DNA of 64,000 nt from M55B112 sp964539395 (GTDB lineage Bacteria > Bacteroidota > Bacteroidia > Bacteroidales > GCA-2748055): positions 1-64,000 of the forward strand of contig CAZIIU010000015.1 of NCBI GenBank assembly GCA_964539395.1, read 5' to 3'. A model generated the notes under the pieces. That model saw nothing but the letters and a program-made list of their open reading frames with translations. It did no database searches and was not told the DNA's origin. Position 1 is the stretch's first letter; every line of letters begins with the position of its first letter. Positions 62,936-64,000 of this stretch are shown here, piece by piece. Position numbers and translations under genes: made by a program.

Positions 62936-63429
62936 TGTCTAAATTTAAAAGAAAAAAAGGAACCGGTGCACAGAGGATCAATACAGCTTCTCTGCCCGAT
63001 ATCATTTTCATGCTGCTGTTCTTCTTTATGGTATCAACTACGATGAGGGAAACAGAGGTATTGGTACAGATTAAACCTACAGAAGTCTCTGAAGTGAAAA
63101 AGCTTGAGCAGAAAAAACTTGTAAGTTATATCTATATTGGTCGTCCGGCAAGGCACCTGCAGGCAATGTACGGATCCGAACCGATTATACAGCTTAACGA
63201 CAAGCTTATTAACGAAGAAGGGATTCCTACTGAATCGGTGCAGGACTTTGTGCTGTTTGAGCGGGAAAAACTTCCCGAAGTAGATAAAAACAGAATGGTA
63301 ATGTCGCTGAGGATCGACCAGGATATTCCCATGGGCAAGGTAGATGATGTGAAGCAGGCACTCAGACAGGCTAAGGCTCTAATTATAAATTACTCTGCAC
63401 GAAAAGATCACGGGGAGCAGGGACGTTAA
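62935..63429 (+). CDS. exbD: ExbD/TolR-family biopolymer transport protein (2)
   Basis: A 164-residue second ExbD. A basic cytoplasmic start (MSKFKRKKGTGAQRIN) leads into the helix ASLPDIIFMLLFFFMVSTTM with the conserved proton-carrying Asp. The periplasmic part has VSYIYIGRPARHLQAMYGSE and the C-terminal helix DVKQALRQAKALIINYSARK. Two different ExbD proteins per ExbB operon suggest a mixed ExbD dimer. It is followed by a strong terminator. Confidence 0.93.
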   Translation: MSKFKRKKGTGAQRINTASLPDIIFMLLFFFMVSTTMRETEVLVQIKPTEVSEVKKLEQKKLVSYIYIGRPARHLQAMYGSEPIIQLNDKLINEEGIPTESVQDFVLFEREKLPEVDKNRMVMSLRIDQDIPMGKVDDVKQALRQAKALIINYSARKDHGEQGR

Positions 63430-63452
63430 AGCCTCTCCTCAAACCAACCAGG

Positions 63453-63486
63453 AAAGCCACTCATTCATTTACGGGTGGCTTTTTTT
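63453..63486 (+). terminator. Rho-independent terminator after exbD
   Basis: An 8-bp stem AAAGCCAC/GTGGCTTT (63453-63460, 63475-63482) with a 14-nt loop runs into seven consecutive T (63480-63486). Confidence 0.85.
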
Positions 63487-63517
63487 AACCCCCTTCATTG
63501 CAACAGGATGTAAGTTT

Positions 63518-63799
63518 TTATCGAACCGGACCTGATGCTTCTTTCCGTGTATCATTTTTTCTACCCTCGCTAACCTTAAAAGTGATTCTGAAATGATAAA
63601 CTGTCCTTAGCAGGAAAAATAAAACAGCAAAACCCATCATCCCCCAGGCTATCAGCTTGAATGCTTCAGGAAATTCGATCATTGCAACCAGCGAGATGAT
63701 AAATAAAAGTGCAGTTACCACCCCTGCACCCAGCATCGCATTTCTGAATACCCTGTCAGTTTTGTCACTTCGGCTGTGAATCCTTTTCCTATTCTTCAT
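63518..63799 (-). CDS. Small membrane protein behind response regulator
   Basis: A 93-residue protein from the ATG at 63799 (MKNRKRIHSRSDKTDRVFRN). The N-terminus is basic, followed by two helices (about 22-44 and 49-68) and a charged C-terminus (KVSEGRKNDTRKEASGPVR). It overlaps the regulator gene by 11 nt and so is probably translated from the same message. A Met at 63832 is also open. Family not recognised. Confidence 0.65.
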   Translation of the reverse strand: MKNRKRIHSRSDKTDRVFRNAMLGAGVVTALLFIISLVAMIEFPEAFKLIAWGMMGFAVLFFLLRTVYHFRITFKVSEGRKNDTRKEASGPVR

Positions 63800-64000
63800 C
63801 AACAACCAGTTTATAACCTTTGCCGTGTACATTGATGATCTGAACGCGCGGATTCTCCTTCAGGTATTTGCGAAGCTTGGTTATATACACATCCATACTC
63901 CGGGCGTTAAAGTAATTATCATCAAACCAAATTGCTTTCAGGGCAAAATTACGTTCCAGCACTTCATTCATGTTATTACATAATAGTTTCAGAAGATCAG
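63789..64000 (-). CDS. OmpR/PhoB-type response regulator, C-terminal part (RprY-like)
   Basis: The 3' end of a two-component regulator gene, cut by the window edge; the frame is open to base 64000, so the Met at 63971 is internal. The visible 70 residues are a winged-helix DNA-binding domain: LLKLLCNNMNEVLERNFAL (helices 1-2 region), IWFDDNYFNARSMDVYITKL (recognition helix, with the typical NARSMDVYI) and INVHGKGYKLV (wing). NYFNARSMDVxIxKLRKYL is characteristic of the Bacteroidota RprY group. Confidence 0.93.
   Translation of the reverse strand, partial: DLLKLLCNNMNEVLERNFALKAIWFDDNYFNARSMDVYITKLRKYLKENPRVQIINVHGKGYKLVVDEE

Overview
The window is a chromosomal segment of a Bacteroidota bacterium, most likely of the Bacteroidales/Marinilabiliales branch. 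The evidence is consistent across the window. Several intergenic regions carry the Bacteroidota -7 promoter element TAnnTTTG, with no consistent Shine-Dalgarno sites. The division/cell-wall cluster has the Bacteroidota order (mraZ-rsmH-ftsL-ftsI with PASTA-murE-mraY-murD-ftsW-murG-murC-ftsQ-ftsA-ftsZ). There are GH97 glycosidases, a glycine-lipid acyltransferase pair (glsA/glsB type), a long PurF-family protein of about 630 residues, an ExbB-X-ExbD-ExbD operon and an RprY-like regulator. No prophage, insertion sequence, CRISPR array, rRNA or defence island was recognised.

Layout. 1-7914 is a carbohydrate-use locus: three tandem GH97 proteins (the first cut by the window edge), a secreted TIM-barrel sugar isomerase/epimerase-like protein and a Tat-type Gfo/Idh/MocA oxidoreductase. 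8111-10126 holds pabC-pabB for folate. 10351-21715 runs on the plus strand: mfd, coaX, an outer-membrane beta-barrel protein, a TPR protein, lptC, a 62-residue membrane protein, a CNNM/CorC-type protein and ppiD. 21722-37002 is the complete dcw cluster on the minus strand, ending 6 bp from ppiD and headed by mraZ with a 10-bp-phased GTGGGA operator. 37196-39088 is the glycine-lipid pair.

39157-49974 is a mix of housekeeping genes: PurF-like with a SPOR protein, an unknown membrane protein, an orphan PAS-histidine kinase with a four-Cys cluster, yebC, a LiaF-like protein, miaB, a STAS protein, aspS and tadA. 50140-60649 holds aroA with two unusual insertions, proline dehydrogenase, a minisatellite-rich intergenic stretch, dprA, a phosphohexomutase, gdhA, tatD, ansA and tRNA-Ser(GGA). 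60706-63429 is the ExbB/ExbD energy-transduction operon. The window ends in the C-terminal half of an OmpR-type regulator with a small membrane protein behind it.

Most of the window is core genome. The unusual signals are: (i) a GH97 paralogue that has lost the two glutamates expected for Ca2+ binding and acid catalysis, beside an intact close paralogue; (ii) repeated short tandem duplications of 34-48 bp, two of which start within the 3' end of a gene (mfd and the LiaF-like gene) and one lying in frame inside pabB; (iii) a 20-bp minisatellite with alternating CTAAGA/TCTTAG half-sites before a small membrane-protein gene, whose promoter is also bracketed by a perfect 9-bp inverted repeat; (iv) two DnaA-box matches 20 bp apart in an AT-rich intergenic region; and (v) -7 elements that predict leaderless transcripts. 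I see no convincing wholly new multi-gene system, and the unusual items are reported separately with tests.
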